DNA from: an uncultured Duncaniella sp.
GTDB taxonomy: Bacteria; Bacteroidota; Bacteroidia; Bacteroidales; Muribaculaceae
Assembly: GCA_910577255.1 (NCBI GenBank)
Contig: CAJTMH010000002.1
Coordinates: 620,001-684,000, forward strand
Direction of reading: 5' to 3'
Length of the DNA: 64,000 nt
This document shows, piece by piece, positions 26,390-35,597 of this stretch (positions are counted from its first letter, which is position 1; every line of letters starts with the position of its first letter). A program made the translations under genes and the position numbers. A model generated the notes under the pieces. It saw only the letters and a list, made by a program, of their open reading frames with translations, ran no database searches and had not been told where the DNA came from.

Positions 26390-27853
26390 ATGGCAACTGA
26401 CTCTAATCAACAGCCTGCCGACTTCATGACAGACTTCAAAAGACGTGTGGCAGAAAACAAGAAGACCCGCTGGATACGCTTCGGTCTCGTGTCGCTTATA
26501 TTCTTCCTTTGGGTGGCATGGCTCGGCAATTGGTGGGTGGCACTGTTCTGGTTCCTGCTCTTCGATATATACATCACCGGCTACATACCGTTCACATGGT
26601 GGAAGAAGTCGAAAAACGCAGCTGTCAGGAGTGTGATGAGCTGGGTAGATGCCATAGTGTATGCCCTCATCCTTGTATATTTTGTCTTTACTTTCCTCGG
26701 CCAAAATTATCAGATACCTTCATCGTCACTTGAAAAATCTCTTCTGGTAGGTGACTATCTACTTGTCAACAAGATGGCCTACGGTCCACGCGTCCCAAAT
26801 ACGCCTATCCACTTTCCGCTTGTGCAGAACACCTTCCCGATACTCAACACCAAGTCGTATCTGGAGACGCCGCAATGGAAATACCACCGTCTTGCCGGCC
26901 TCGGAAACGTGGAGTATGGCGACATAGTGGTTTTCAACTTCCCTGCCGGCGACACTGTGGCTCTGAAGGTGCAAAATCCGGATTACTACACCCTTGTAAA
27001 GATGTATGGGAAGGAGACGATATTAAATAATCCGCAGACATTCGGTGAAGTCATCTACAGGCCGGTGGACAGACGCGAGAATTATGTGAAACGAGCTGTT
27101 GGACTCCCCGGCGACCGCCTGAAAATAGTTGACGGTGTTGTCTATATCAACGGAGAGGAACAGAAGCAACCTGAAAACGTGCAGTTCAACTATTATTTCC
27201 AGTTGAAAAACGGACGAATGTCAGACGCACTCTGGGATGAGCTCGGAATTTCGGTGGATGACCGCCATGAAGTGCCTGTCACACCCAATGATGTGGAGGG
27301 ACTCCGGTCACTCGGATTTGCCGTCAATCCCGATGGCAGCGTGCCCACCATATATGTATCACCGCTCACTGCTGCCATGGTGAAGAGCCTTGAATCAAAC
27401 CCGGAGGTGGCCAAAGTGATGAAAATGCCGGCACCACAGGAAGGTTTCATATATCCCGACGGCGTGGCCGATGAATGGACACGTGCTGACTACGGAGAAA
27501 TATGGATACCAAAGAAGGGATCAACACTTAAACTCTCGCCTAAAGCATGGCAGATATATGGACGTGTCATCCGCGACTATGAAGGCAATCACGACGCCCA
27601 GTTCAAGGATGGAGTTGTATATATCAATGGGAAGCCGGCTGAAACATACACTTTCAAAATGGATTATTACTTCATGATGGGTGACAACCGAGACAACTCA
27701 CTTGATTCGCGCTATTGGGGATTTGTGCCTGAGGACCATATAGTGGGAAGGCCTGAAAGAATCCTTATCTCATTTGACAAGGATCGCTCGATATTCAACG
27801 GAGGTATCCGTTGGAACCGTGTGTTGCGTGACGCTAACCCCGACAAGGAATAA
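26390..27853 (+). CDS. lepB: Signal peptidase I
   Basis: LepB cleaves signal peptides from exported proteins at the membrane. Two or three N-terminal membrane segments (about 30-60 and 85-105) precede the catalytic domain. The nucleophile is Ser 113 in IPSSSLEKSL (usually PSGSM), and Lys 234 in NYVKRAVGLPGD is the general base. The box YYFMMGDNRDNSLDSRYWG is near the C-terminus. At 487 residues it is much longer than E. coli LepB (324), because of an insertion between the Lys box and the GDNRDNS box; this long form is usual in Bacteroidetes. It lies between dapB and the WbqC-like gene. Confidence 0.95.
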   Translation: MATDSNQQPADFMTDFKRRVAENKKTRWIRFGLVSLIFFLWVAWLGNWWVALFWFLLFDIYITGYIPFTWWKKSKNAAVRSVMSWVDAIVYALILVYFVFTFLGQNYQIPSSSLEKSLLVGDYLLVNKMAYGPRVPNTPIHFPLVQNTFPILNTKSYLETPQWKYHRLAGLGNVEYGDIVVFNFPAGDTVALKVQNPDYYTLVKMYGKETILNNPQTFGEVIYRPVDRRENYVKRAVGLPGDRLKIVDGVVYINGEEQKQPENVQFNYYFQLKNGRMSDALWDELGISVDDRHEVPVTPNDVEGLRSLGFAVNPDGSVPTIYVSPLTAAMVKSLESNPEVAKVMKMPAPQEGFIYPDGVADEWTRADYGEIWIPKKGSTLKLSPKAWQIYGRVIRDYEGNHDAQFKDGVVYINGKPAETYTFKMDYYFMMGDNRDNSLDSRYWGFVPEDHIVGRPERILISFDKDRSIFNGGIRWNRVLRDANPDKE

Positions 27854-27866
27854 GAAATCAACCGTC

Positions 27867-28493
27867 ATGCGTCCTGTAAAGTACCCTGGCAGTCATGTCA
27901 CACTTCCACCGCGACTATGTGGAAACATAGGATATTATCTGACCGCGTGGCAGCATGAAAATTATACGGCGGACTGGCATCGGAGGTTCGACAAACGCGC
28001 CAAGGAGACACATCGGTTCGTCATAGCCGACACGCGCGGCGAGCTCTCACTGACCGTGCCGATAGCTAAACCGACAAGCAGCTCCTGCCAATGGGACGAA
28101 ATCGAGATATCCACACATGGCAACTGGTGGGATGTGCACCGGGTTGCTCTCGAAAGTGCTTATGGACGCACGCCATATTTTGAATTCTACATCGACCGCT
28201 TTATGCCGATGCTCACAACCGGAGTGGAGGTGCGTTATCCGACATTGGCCTCTCTGGCGAGAGCTTGGGACATGGAAATACGAAAAATATTAGGCTTGAG
28301 CCTCCCTTCGGACGAGGACCATGTCTCCGCTGAAACAATATCGCAACCGGCAGAGCCGGAAAAATGGACTGAGTACTACCAGGTACGTGCTGATAAGCTC
28401 GGATTCATCCCAAATCTCTCAATACTTGATTTGATTTTCAATCTCGGTCCTGAAGCAGCCGTATACCTCAACTCAGCTTCTAATCAGATGTAG
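27867..28493 (+). CDS. WbqC-like family protein
   Basis: This 208-residue protein matches the WbqC-like family, whose members occur in O-antigen loci and beside lepB in Bacteroidetes. The early NIGYYLTAWQHENY segment, the AKETHRFVIADTRGELSLTVPI region and the SAYGRTPYFEFYIDRFMP stretch are typical. The biochemical role is unknown. ATG 27867 is preferred to an in-frame ATG at 27774 that lies inside lepB. It starts 13 bases after lepB, so the two are surely co-transcribed. Confidence 0.8.
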   Translation: MRPVKYPGSHVTLPPRLCGNIGYYLTAWQHENYTADWHRRFDKRAKETHRFVIADTRGELSLTVPIAKPTSSSCQWDEIEISTHGNWWDVHRVALESAYGRTPYFEFYIDRFMPMLTTGVEVRYPTLASLARAWDMEIRKILGLSLPSDEDHVSAETISQPAEPEKWTEYYQVRADKLGFIPNLSILDLIFNLGPEAAVYLNSASNQM

Positions 28494-28509
28494 CTAACCT
28501 GACAAGTGT

Positions 28510-29496
28510 ATGATATCAGTCATAATCCCGGTTTATAACACGGAGAATTATCTTCCAGCGTGCGTGGAGAGCCTTCTTTCCCAAACTTATGCTGACTTTG
28601 AGCTTCTGCTGATTGACGACGGCTCGCAGGACAAGTCGCCTGACATATGCGATAATTACACGCGCAAAGACAAACGCGTCAAGGTCATACACAAAAGGAA
28701 CGAAGGGGTTAGTGCAGCCCGAAACACCGGCATAGATGCATCCGTGGGTGAATATATCACCTTCATAGACAGTGACGACTGGGTTGCGCCCGACTATCTG
28801 CAATCATTGTCTGAAAAATTAACGGCAAAGACTCCTGACTTGGTGACAAGTGGACTGATCTGGTGGGAGGATTCCACCCGGCAGCAGCGTGACGTACTCG
28901 CCCCATGCTTATTGATAGATCTACGCACAGAAGAAGGCCTAAGAGATATTGTGATGCAAAGCCTCATAACCTCGCCTGTTGGAAAGCTATACCGCAGGAA
29001 AATGATAGTGGAGAATAAGCTAAGATTTGACATTTCATTATCGTTTGCCGAGGACAGGGATTTTAATGTCGGAGTGATATCCGTGGCTAAAACCGTGGTC
29101 ACTACTGATTATACAGGATATTACTATCGCCGTAACCTGTCGGATAGCCTAAGCGCACTAAAGCCCACTCATTCGGTTGACGTCGACCTGGCATATTGGG
29201 TGAAACTGCACCATCTGTTCGCTTCCCAAGGATATTCAAGCGGCCCGACCAGAAAACTACTGGCAGAACGGCTATACTATATAGTATCGGATGCCATTTC
29301 AAGCGGGGCGAAACGCGGAGCCGGAATAAAAGATAACTATCGCCGCATAAAGCGTCTGATCGATAAAATTCCTGACAGAGAATATCTTGCAGACAACATA
29401 GACATGATAACCGCACCACGGATGGTGAAAAATTGCATAGTGAACAACCATCCTTTGTTGTTGACACTTTATTATAAACTATTACGCCTGATATAA
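28510..29496 (+). CDS. Family 2 glycosyltransferase
   Basis: This 328-residue GT-A fold enzyme begins ISVIIPVYNTENYLPACVESLLSQTYADF, followed by LIDDGSQDKS and FIDSDDWVAPDYL, the standard GT2 nucleotide-sugar and metal-binding elements. It probably adds a sugar to an LPS, capsule or exopolysaccharide chain at the inner membrane. Donor and acceptor are unknown. It is 16 bases after the WbqC-like gene and 2 bases before a second glycosyltransferase. Confidence 0.9.
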   Translation: MISVIIPVYNTENYLPACVESLLSQTYADFELLLIDDGSQDKSPDICDNYTRKDKRVKVIHKRNEGVSAARNTGIDASVGEYITFIDSDDWVAPDYLQSLSEKLTAKTPDLVTSGLIWWEDSTRQQRDVLAPCLLIDLRTEEGLRDIVMQSLITSPVGKLYRRKMIVENKLRFDISLSFAEDRDFNVGVISVAKTVVTTDYTGYYYRRNLSDSLSALKPTHSVDVDLAYWVKLHHLFASQGYSSGPTRKLLAERLYYIVSDAISSGAKRGAGIKDNYRRIKRLIDKIPDREYLADNIDMITAPRMVKNCIVNNHPLLLTLYYKLLRLI

Positions 29497-29498
29497 TC

Positions 29499-30437
29499 AT
29501 GCAGTTACCTCTGATTTCAATAGTGATTCCGGTGTATAACACCTCTTCTTATCTTGATAGATGCCTGCGTTCAGTGATGGCCCAGGACTACCCCAATTAT
29601 GAAGTGATAATAGTGGACGACGGCAGTTTGGACGACAGCCTTGCCAGATGCCGCAGATACGAATCAGACAACACCAAGGTTTTCACAAAGCCTAACAGCG
29701 GCCCTGCAGAAACAAGAAACTTCGGACTCGATAAGTGCTCACCCAAGGCACGGTATGTGGCTTTCGTCGATAGTGACGATGAAATAAAGTCCGATTACCT
29801 TTCAAACCTCTACAGCACCCCTGGAGATTTGAAAGTATGCTCGCTAAGACATAAACATCCCGATGGCAGTATAGATATCCAAGCGGCCTCCTCGGGCACA
29901 GAACTGCTGACCGATCTGCCAAACAACCACGATTTCGCCCGCCGATTTGAGAATGGCATCTTTAATTCACCTTGCAACAAACTGTTCTCTCTCGACATCA
30001 TACGTAGCCATAATTTAAGATTCAAGGCCATACGAATAATGGAGGACATCGACTTTGTGGTAAACTATCTCCACCATTGCGTGAATGTCGGTTTCACACC
30101 CGCAGCCCTATATACGTACATTCATCGTGACGGATCGGAGACTTCGAGGGTAAGCACGGAGATGTATGACAACTATATCCGCTTGCATACCGAGATGCTG
30201 CAATGGTTTAATGATGACCTCGAACCGGAAATAAACAGGTTTGTCTACCCTCAATATATGGCAATCACCCTGCGATTCCTCAGCAACGGCGACACCACTT
30301 CTCCACGTCCCTACCTTAAGAATCCTCTCATAATTAAAGCTTTCGCGAGTCATGAATGCGGCTCGATGGGTGAACGTGTGATGCACACTTTGATAAAATC
30401 AAGAATGTTAGGCGTTGCTAAAAGACTCTTCCTATGA
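29499..30437 (+). CDS. Family 2 glycosyltransferase
   Basis: This is a second GT2 enzyme of 312 residues, with ISIVIPVYNTSSYLDRCLRSVMAQDYPNYE, VDDGSLDDSLARC and FVDSDDEIKSDYL. It resembles its neighbour in the N-terminal half but diverges after about residue 120, so it is likely to use a different donor or acceptor. Its stop overlaps the start of the acyltransferase (ATGA), which indicates coupled translation of the glycan-modification genes. Confidence 0.9.
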   Translation: MQLPLISIVIPVYNTSSYLDRCLRSVMAQDYPNYEVIIVDDGSLDDSLARCRRYESDNTKVFTKPNSGPAETRNFGLDKCSPKARYVAFVDSDDEIKSDYLSNLYSTPGDLKVCSLRHKHPDGSIDIQAASSGTELLTDLPNNHDFARRFENGIFNSPCNKLFSLDIIRSHNLRFKAIRIMEDIDFVVNYLHHCVNVGFTPAALYTYIHRDGSETSRVSTEMYDNYIRLHTEMLQWFNDDLEPEINRFVYPQYMAITLRFLSNGDTTSPRPYLKNPLIIKAFASHECGSMGERVMHTLIKSRMLGVAKRLFL

Positions 30438-31435
30438 CACAACCATCGAAGAAGAGGATTCTATATATCGATTATCTGAAAGGATTGACGATTCTGTGGG
30501 TTGTATGGTATCATACGGCCCATCCTGACTTTGTCAACTTTTCATTCCGCATACCTCTCTTTTTCTTTGTGTCAGGAATATTTTTCAAACCCTATCCGTT
30601 CAAACAATTCCTCCGCAAGAAAATCAACACCCTTCTGGTACCCTTCGTGTTGTTCTACGCCATATATTATATCTATTATATAATGCTGTGGGTATCAAGC
30701 GGGCGGCAATTGGCCACATTTGATTTCGCATCGATATTAAGTGTGTTCGGCCTCTACGGAGGGTCGGAATCTTTTGTGATTAATCCTCCGCTGTGGTTCA
30801 TATTCGCTCTCATTGACCTGCAGTTTCTCCTCTATGCTTTGGTGAAAAGCCGATTGTCAAGAAAATGGTTGGCCCTGATAGCCATTGGTATCACACTGGC
30901 TGACGCATGGTGGTTTTACACCGTCAAAACGCCCTTCATGATAAGCAGATGTCTGCGTTATTTTGTTTACTATGCATTCGGATATCTCTTCGGACGTGGA
31001 CTTATCTCCCGCATTGAAGGTGAACATGGACGCAGAGCTTCGTATCTGCCCGGACTCATGAGCCTTGCTTGCTTCATCGCATGCTGGTTTGCTAAAAGTA
31101 TCACCACAATGTCGCCCCAAATAGAAACAGTGATAGATTACGTGGAAGTATTCTCATTAATACTTTTCATGATATATTTCCTTAAATATATCTCTGTTTT
31201 GCCATTCCTTAAGTTCCTGAAATTTTATGGACAGAATTCCTATATAGTGCTCGGAATGCATGAGATAATTCTGACATTGCTTCTTATCACCTACACACGG
31301 TTTGTCGGCCAACCGGACATTGCCGTCGGACTCGGAATGCTCATAGTCACGGCATTGGTTTTGTGGCCTGTGATATTGCTCTTTAACCACCTATGCCCAA
31401 AACTTGTAGGCAAACGAGAGCTGTGGACCGAATAG
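30434..31435 (+). CDS. Acyltransferase family 3 membrane protein
   Basis: This 333-residue polytopic protein opens with KKRILYIDYLKGLTILWVVWYHTAHP, carrying the conserved His (about residue 27) of acyltransferase 3 enzymes, then FRIPLFFFVSGIFF and about nine further hydrophobic segments. It is likely to O-acetylate the glycan made by the two preceding glycosyltransferases. It overlaps the previous gene by four bases. It is distinct in sequence from the acyltransferase at 1212. Confidence 0.85.
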   Translation: MTQPSKKRILYIDYLKGLTILWVVWYHTAHPDFVNFSFRIPLFFFVSGIFFKPYPFKQFLRKKINTLLVPFVLFYAIYYIYYIMLWVSSGRQLATFDFASILSVFGLYGGSESFVINPPLWFIFALIDLQFLLYALVKSRLSRKWLALIAIGITLADAWWFYTVKTPFMISRCLRYFVYYAFGYLFGRGLISRIEGEHGRRASYLPGLMSLACFIACWFAKSITTMSPQIETVIDYVEVFSLILFMIYFLKYISVLPFLKFLKFYGQNSYIVLGMHEIILTLLLITYTRFVGQPDIAVGLGMLIVTALVLWPVILLFNHLCPKLVGKRELWTE

Positions 31436-31481
31436 ACACCTTCACGCTCATCACGACATAATAGCTGACCACTAATTTAAT

Positions 31482-31512
31482 TTTGCGGGATAAATATGTT
31501 TTAGTAATTTTG
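31482..31512 (+). promoter_or_regulatory. metF promoter (TTTG - 19 - TAATTTTG)
   Basis: TTTG at 31482-31485 and TAATTTTG at 31505-31512 form a full Bacteroidetes promoter with a 19-base spacer. The predicted start is near 31517, so an ATG at 31520 would have almost no leader, while ATG 31556 would have about 40 nt. Confidence 0.75.
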
Positions 31513-31555
31513 CGACATAATGTCTTCTAATGTTTTAATGTCACCGCAGAATACA

Positions 31556-32506
31556 ATGAGAGTCATCGACCATCTGAATCAGAGTAAAAGGACGGCCTTT
31601 TCATTTGAGATATTGCCACCGCTGAAGGGCAACAGTATCGAAAAGGTCTACGCCATAATCGACAGGCTCCGTGAGTTTGACCCGAAGTACATCAACATTA
31701 CCTCTCACCGTAGTGAGATGATTTACAAGGAGTTGCCTGACGGCACCATAGTAAAACAGAAGATGCGCAAACGCCCCGGCTCAGTGGCCATAGCATCAGC
31801 GATACAGAATAAATATGGCATAACCGCCGTCCCACATATCATCTGCAAGGGTTTCACACGCGACGAGACCGAATATGCCCTGATCGACCTGAATTTCCTC
31901 GGTGTACACGATCTGCTGTTGCTGCGTGGCGACGCAAAAGGCCCGGAACTGTCCACCGATCCCAATGTGGTCAATATGCATGCCACTGACCTTCAGAAAT
32001 AGGTAAATGATTTCAATAACGGAATATATGCCGACGGTGAACGATTTGAGGCTAATGCCACCCCATTCAGCTACGGCATGGCATGCTATCCTGAGAAACA
32101 TGAGGAGGCTCCGAATATGGAGTCGGATATACGATATGCCAAGCAGAAGGTGGAACAGGGAGCGGATTATCTGGTGACCCAGATGTTTTTCGATAATGAG
32201 AAATACTATGCCTTCGTTGACCGCTGCCGTCAGGAAGGGATAACTGTCCCCATCATACCGGGCATAAAACCTATTGTATTCAAAAACCAACTGACCGTCC
32301 TCCCAAAAATCTTCCGCTCGGATATCCCTGAAGAATTCGCGACCGAACTGCGTAAATGCGACACCGACGAGCAAGTAAAAGCCGTCGGTGTAGAATGGTG
32401 TATCGCCCAATGCCGCGACCTGATAGCGCATGGGGTTCCAAGCCTGCACTTCTACACACTCATGGCATCCGAGTCAGTGAAACAAGTGGCCAAGAGTGTT
32501 TATTAA
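31556..32506 (+). pseudogene. metF: Methylenetetrahydrofolate reductase gene with an in-frame TAG
   Basis: The reading frame encodes MetF, which reduces methylene-THF to methyl-THF for methionine synthesis. It begins MRVIDHLNQSKRTAFSFEILPP with the catalytic Glu, and ends with PSLHFYTLMASESVKQVA. After LQK, at 32000-32002, the frame reads TAG and then resumes without a shift (VNDFNNGIYADG...). The downstream part is well conserved in appearance (GMACYPEKHEEAPN, LVTQMFFDN), so the break is recent, a base error, or read through. Family homologues, from memory, have Gln at about this place, so a single C to T change (CAG to TAG) is likely. Other genes in the window, such as menG, use TAG as a genuine stop. 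ATG 31520 and 31538 are alternative starts. Confidence 0.85.
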
Positions 32507-32524
32507 TCATCACCTTTTACGCCG

Positions 32525-32944
32525 TCAACCCTTACGGCCCAGCCGCGTCAAGAGGTCGGAAACGAGATGGATGGCTTGACTCAAATCACCTTTCTGCTCG
32601 GCACGCTCAAATATACTCTTTACCTCAATAAGAGCGAGACCCACAGCGCCAAAAGTAGTGAGAATAGGGAAAATCGGCACAGAAATGCCACCTGTATCCC
32701 TTAACACCACCCCTGCCGAGACCAACATCACATCGACCACTGAAAGCGAAATTAAAGCCAAATAATAGCGCGAAATCTTATCGACCGTGCGCCGCAGCCC
32801 CCATGATGTACACATGGCCCCTGCAGCGCACGATTTTTTGACCCCGACAACAAGATCGGCAAGTATGGCAAAGAACACACATACATACTCGATAGCACCC
32901 AGTATCACCGAGGGTGCACACACCTCTAAAAAAGAACTTTTCAT
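32525..32944 (-). CDS. Phage-holin-like small membrane protein
   Basis: This 139-residue protein has three or four hydrophobic segments (about 12-32, 65-90, 95-115) and the stretch CTSWGLRRTVDKISRYYLALISLSVVDV, which resembles phage holin family proteins (phage_holin_4 type) of Bacteroidetes. A holin would make membrane holes; here no endolysin, integrase or other phage gene is nearby. ATG 32944 is chosen because upstream in-frame codons overlap the promoter element. It converges with metF, with 18 bases between stops. Confidence 0.6.
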   Translation of the reverse strand: MKSSFLEVCAPSVILGAIEYVCVFFAILADLVVGVKKSCAAGAMCTSWGLRRTVDKISRYYLALISLSVVDVMLVSAGVVLRDTGGISVPIFPILTTFGAVGLALIEVKSIFERAEQKGDLSQAIHLVSDLLTRLGRKG

Positions 32945-32983
32945 GATTGACAAAATGAAAATGATTGTGATAAAATAACACCG

Positions 32984-32991
32984 CAAAGTTA
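32984..32991 (-). promoter_or_regulatory. Predicted -7 promoter element of the holin-like gene
   Basis: The minus strand reads TAACTTTG followed by C, matching TAnnTTTG. The predicted start near 32980 gives a leader of about 35 nt before ATG 32944. Confidence 0.5.
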
Positions 32992-33067
32992 ACCTCCCGA
33001 GAATCCCATCGAGATGCGATAATATCATTTTGTCTGCAAATATTGAATTCTAAGAGCCTTAAAAATA

Positions 33068-34876
33068 TCAATCCTCATGAAGGGCTCCATAGACGATAGA
33101 AGCCTTAGCCGGCCCTATCACTTCGGCTATAGCATCGATATCTGCCTCACGCAGCCTCTTGACGCTTTTGAAATGTGTGAGCAGTGATGTACGAGTCTTC
33201 TCGCCAACACCTTTTATACCGTCGAGCTCTGACACAGCCTGACCTTTGCTGCGGCGGTTACGGTGATGAGTTATACCGAAACGATGAGCTTCGTCACGAA
33301 GCTGCTGCACCACACGTAGTGTCTCGCTGTTCTTATCTATGTAAAGAGGAATACTGTCTCCTGGGAAATATATTTCCTCGAGCCTCTTGGCTATGCCGAC
33401 CACAGCGATAGTCCCTCTCAGCCCCATATCTTCCAAGGCCTCCACAGCAGCCGACAATTGGCCCTTGCCACCATCGACAACTATGAGCTGGGGTAGGCTC
33501 TTCCCCTCGTTCATCAATCGTGTGTAACGGCGTGTGAGCACCTCCTTCATAGAGGCAAAATCATCAGGCCCCACAACTGTCTTTATGTTGAAATGTCTGT
33601 AGTCCTTCTTACTTGGCTTTGCATCCTTGAACACTACGCAGGAGGCCACAGGATTTGTACCCTGTATATTCGAGTTATCAAAACACTCTACATGCCTTGG
33701 CAACTCCGACAGATGGAAATCAGACTGCATCCGCTGAAGCACCCGATCGGTACGCGTCTCAGGATTCCGTTTCTCCATCGTTTTGATTTTATCCACCCGA
33801 TGCTGCCGGGCGTTTTTCTGGGACACCTCAAGGAGTTTTGCTTTGTCGCCTCGGCGAGGAATAGTGAATTTCACGTCGGGCATCTCAACATCAGGAGCTT
33901 CAGCCACTATTACTTCATCATATTTAACCCCCAGTGAATCAGCTATTTCTGTCATAGCATAGCTTAATAACTCAGCCTGAGTTTCCTCCAATCTGCGCTT
34001 AAACTCAAGAGTCACAGATTTCACCACTGCGCCTCTGCGGACATGCATATAGTTGATATACACATCGTTATCTTCATCATCAATGCCAAACACGTCAACA
34101 TCTTCCACTGTTTGCGACACGATGACGCTCTTGGCCTGATAGCGTTTGATGAGTTCATATTGCTCCTTTAGTTCCTGCGCTTCCTCAAATCGCAATTCCA
34201 TTGACAACTTCTCCATCTCGTCACGAAGGTACTGCAGCAGCTCACTTATATCACCTCGGAGAATCGAACGGATACTGTCAATATCCTTTGCATAATCCTC
34301 CTGCGTGACCATACCTGTGCAACACCCTTTGCATCTGTGAAGATGAAAGTCAAGACATAAACGACCCTTCCCGGCCTTAATATAATCGGGAGTGATAAGA
34401 TGCCGGCATGAACGGACACAGTAAAGACGTTTGACCAGATCAAGTGTGGCACGAGCCGAGCCGGTATCGGTGTATGGTCCGTAGTATTTCGACCCATCCT
34501 TGATTCGCTGCCGTGTCATGAATACCCGTGGGTATGGCTCATTGGTGACCACAATCCAGGGATAAGATTTGTCATCCTTGAGAAGAACGTTGTAGCGGGG
34601 CTGATACTCCTTTATCATGGATGCCTCGAGGTTGAGCGCATCCTGCTCCGTGGGCACCACTATGTATGACATGTCGACGATGGCCCGCACCAACAGATTT
34701 GTGCGCAGGCTATCGTGCGTGCGGTTGAAGTATGATGACACGCGCCGCTTCAAGTTCTTTGCCTTACCGACATAAATCACCGTACCCTCGGAGTCATAGT
34801 ACATGTAGACTCCGGGGGTGTCCGGGAGGATTGATATCTTCTCCCTCAATGCCGGCGATTTCTTATGCATGGCCAT
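33068..34876 (-). CDS. uvrC: Excinuclease ABC subunit C
   Basis: UvrC makes both incisions during nucleotide excision repair. The 602-residue protein has the N-terminal GIY-YIG nuclease (PGVYMYYDSEGTVIYVGKAKNLKRRVSSYF), a Cys-containing segment (CVRSCRHLIT, CKGCC), a UvrB-binding UVR helix near 200-240 (LRDEMEKLSMELRFEEAQELKEQY), the RNase H-like endonuclease core (VECFDNSNIQGTNPVASCVVF, IVVDGGKGQLSAA) and a C-terminal helix-hairpin-helix (LDGIKGVGEKTRTSLL). It starts 32 bases after the apt stop and is likely co-transcribed with it. Confidence 0.97.
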   Translation of the reverse strand: MAMHKKSPALREKISILPDTPGVYMYYDSEGTVIYVGKAKNLKRRVSSYFNRTHDSLRTNLLVRAIVDMSYIVVPTEQDALNLEASMIKEYQPRYNVLLKDDKSYPWIVVTNEPYPRVFMTRQRIKDGSKYYGPYTDTGSARATLDLVKRLYCVRSCRHLITPDYIKAGKGRLCLDFHLHRCKGCCTGMVTQEDYAKDIDSIRSILRGDISELLQYLRDEMEKLSMELRFEEAQELKEQYELIKRYQAKSVIVSQTVEDVDVFGIDDEDNDVYINYMHVRRGAVVKSVTLEFKRRLEETQAELLSYAMTEIADSLGVKYDEVIVAEAPDVEMPDVKFTIPRRGDKAKLLEVSQKNARQHRVDKIKTMEKRNPETRTDRVLQRMQSDFHLSELPRHVECFDNSNIQGTNPVASCVVFKDAKPSKKDYRHFNIKTVVGPDDFASMKEVLTRRYTRLMNEGKSLPQLIVVDGGKGQLSAAVEALEDMGLRGTIAVVGIAKRLEEIYFPGDSIPLYIDKNSETLRVVQQLRDEAHRFGITHHRNRRSKGQAVSELDGIKGVGEKTRTSLLTHFKSVKRLREADIDAIAEVIGPAKASIVYGALHED

Positions 34877-34908
34877 ATCTGTCGGTATGACTTAAAGAGC
34901 TTATGCTA

Positions 34909-35427
34909 TCAATAGGTGATAAGGGATGTCACTTCTGCATCAGCAGGAAGATTTGCACGGCCATTGAGAGCAGAAAGCTCAATGATAAAGTTGATATAAA
35001 TCTTTTTAGGATTCATTGATTTCACCAGATTGTAGGCTGCTGCCATTGTTCCACCGGTAGCAAGCACATCGTCATGAAGCACCACCACGTCATCGGGAGT
35101 GATGGCATCGCGATGTATCTCAATAACGTCCTTGCCATACTCTTTGTCATAGGAAGCCTGGATGGTGTCGGCAGGAAGTTTACCCGGCTTACGTACAGGA
35201 ACGAATCCGGCACCGAGTTCAAAGGCGAGAATCGAGCCACCGATGAAACCACGTGATTCGATACCTACAACTTTAGTAACACCCTTGTCACGGTAAAGTT
35301 GCGAAAGGTCCCAACCAATTATGTGAAGACCGCGCGGATCCTTGAAAAGGGTTGTGAGATCCTTGAAGACAATTCCCTTCTGAGGGAAGTCGAATACATC
35401 ACGAATGTGAGATTTTAAGTATTCCAT
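34909..35427 (-). CDS. apt: Adenine phosphoribosyltransferase
   Basis: Apt salvages adenine to AMP using PRPP. The sequence from ATG 35427 (MEYLKSHIRDVFDFPQKGIVFKDLTTL) gives 172 residues, the family length, with the PRPP loop VVLHDDVLATGGTMAAA and the KVVGIESRGFIGGS segment. An in-frame extension upstream to 35505 or 35463 is possible, but its Lys/Gln-rich residues look like non-family sequence. The gene lies between mnmG and uvrC on the minus strand; the 170-base gap before it holds a parS-like palindrome and shows no clear promoter. Confidence 0.94.
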   Translation of the reverse strand: MEYLKSHIRDVFDFPQKGIVFKDLTTLFKDPRGLHIIGWDLSQLYRDKGVTKVVGIESRGFIGGSILAFELGAGFVPVRKPGKLPADTIQASYDKEYGKDVIEIHRDAITPDDVVVLHDDVLATGGTMAAAYNLVKSMNPKKIYINFIIELSALNGRANLPADAEVTSLITY

Positions 35428-35561
35428 AGTTTTATCATTTTTGGTTTCTTGATTAGTCTGCATGAGCATATATTTTTTAGATTTAACGTAAGCGATTTGT
35501 TTCACAATTATGATCTCCTGTTTCCACCACCATCCGCTTCAGACGACGCTGAAAAGGCGAT

Positions 35562-35579
35562 TTGTTCCACGTGGAACAA
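35562..35579. other. parS-like centromere site
   Basis: TTGTTCCACGTGGAACAA is a perfect 18-bp palindrome whose inner 16 bases (TGTTCCACGTGGAACA) match the bacterial parS consensus TGTTnCACGTGAAACA, in a symmetric form also known from Pseudomonas. ParB spreads from such sites to load condensin and segregate origins. It lies in the gap between mnmG and apt. I found no other close match in this window. No parA or parB gene is present here. Confidence 0.72.
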
Positions 35580-35597
35580 TAAATTCAACTTTATTTT

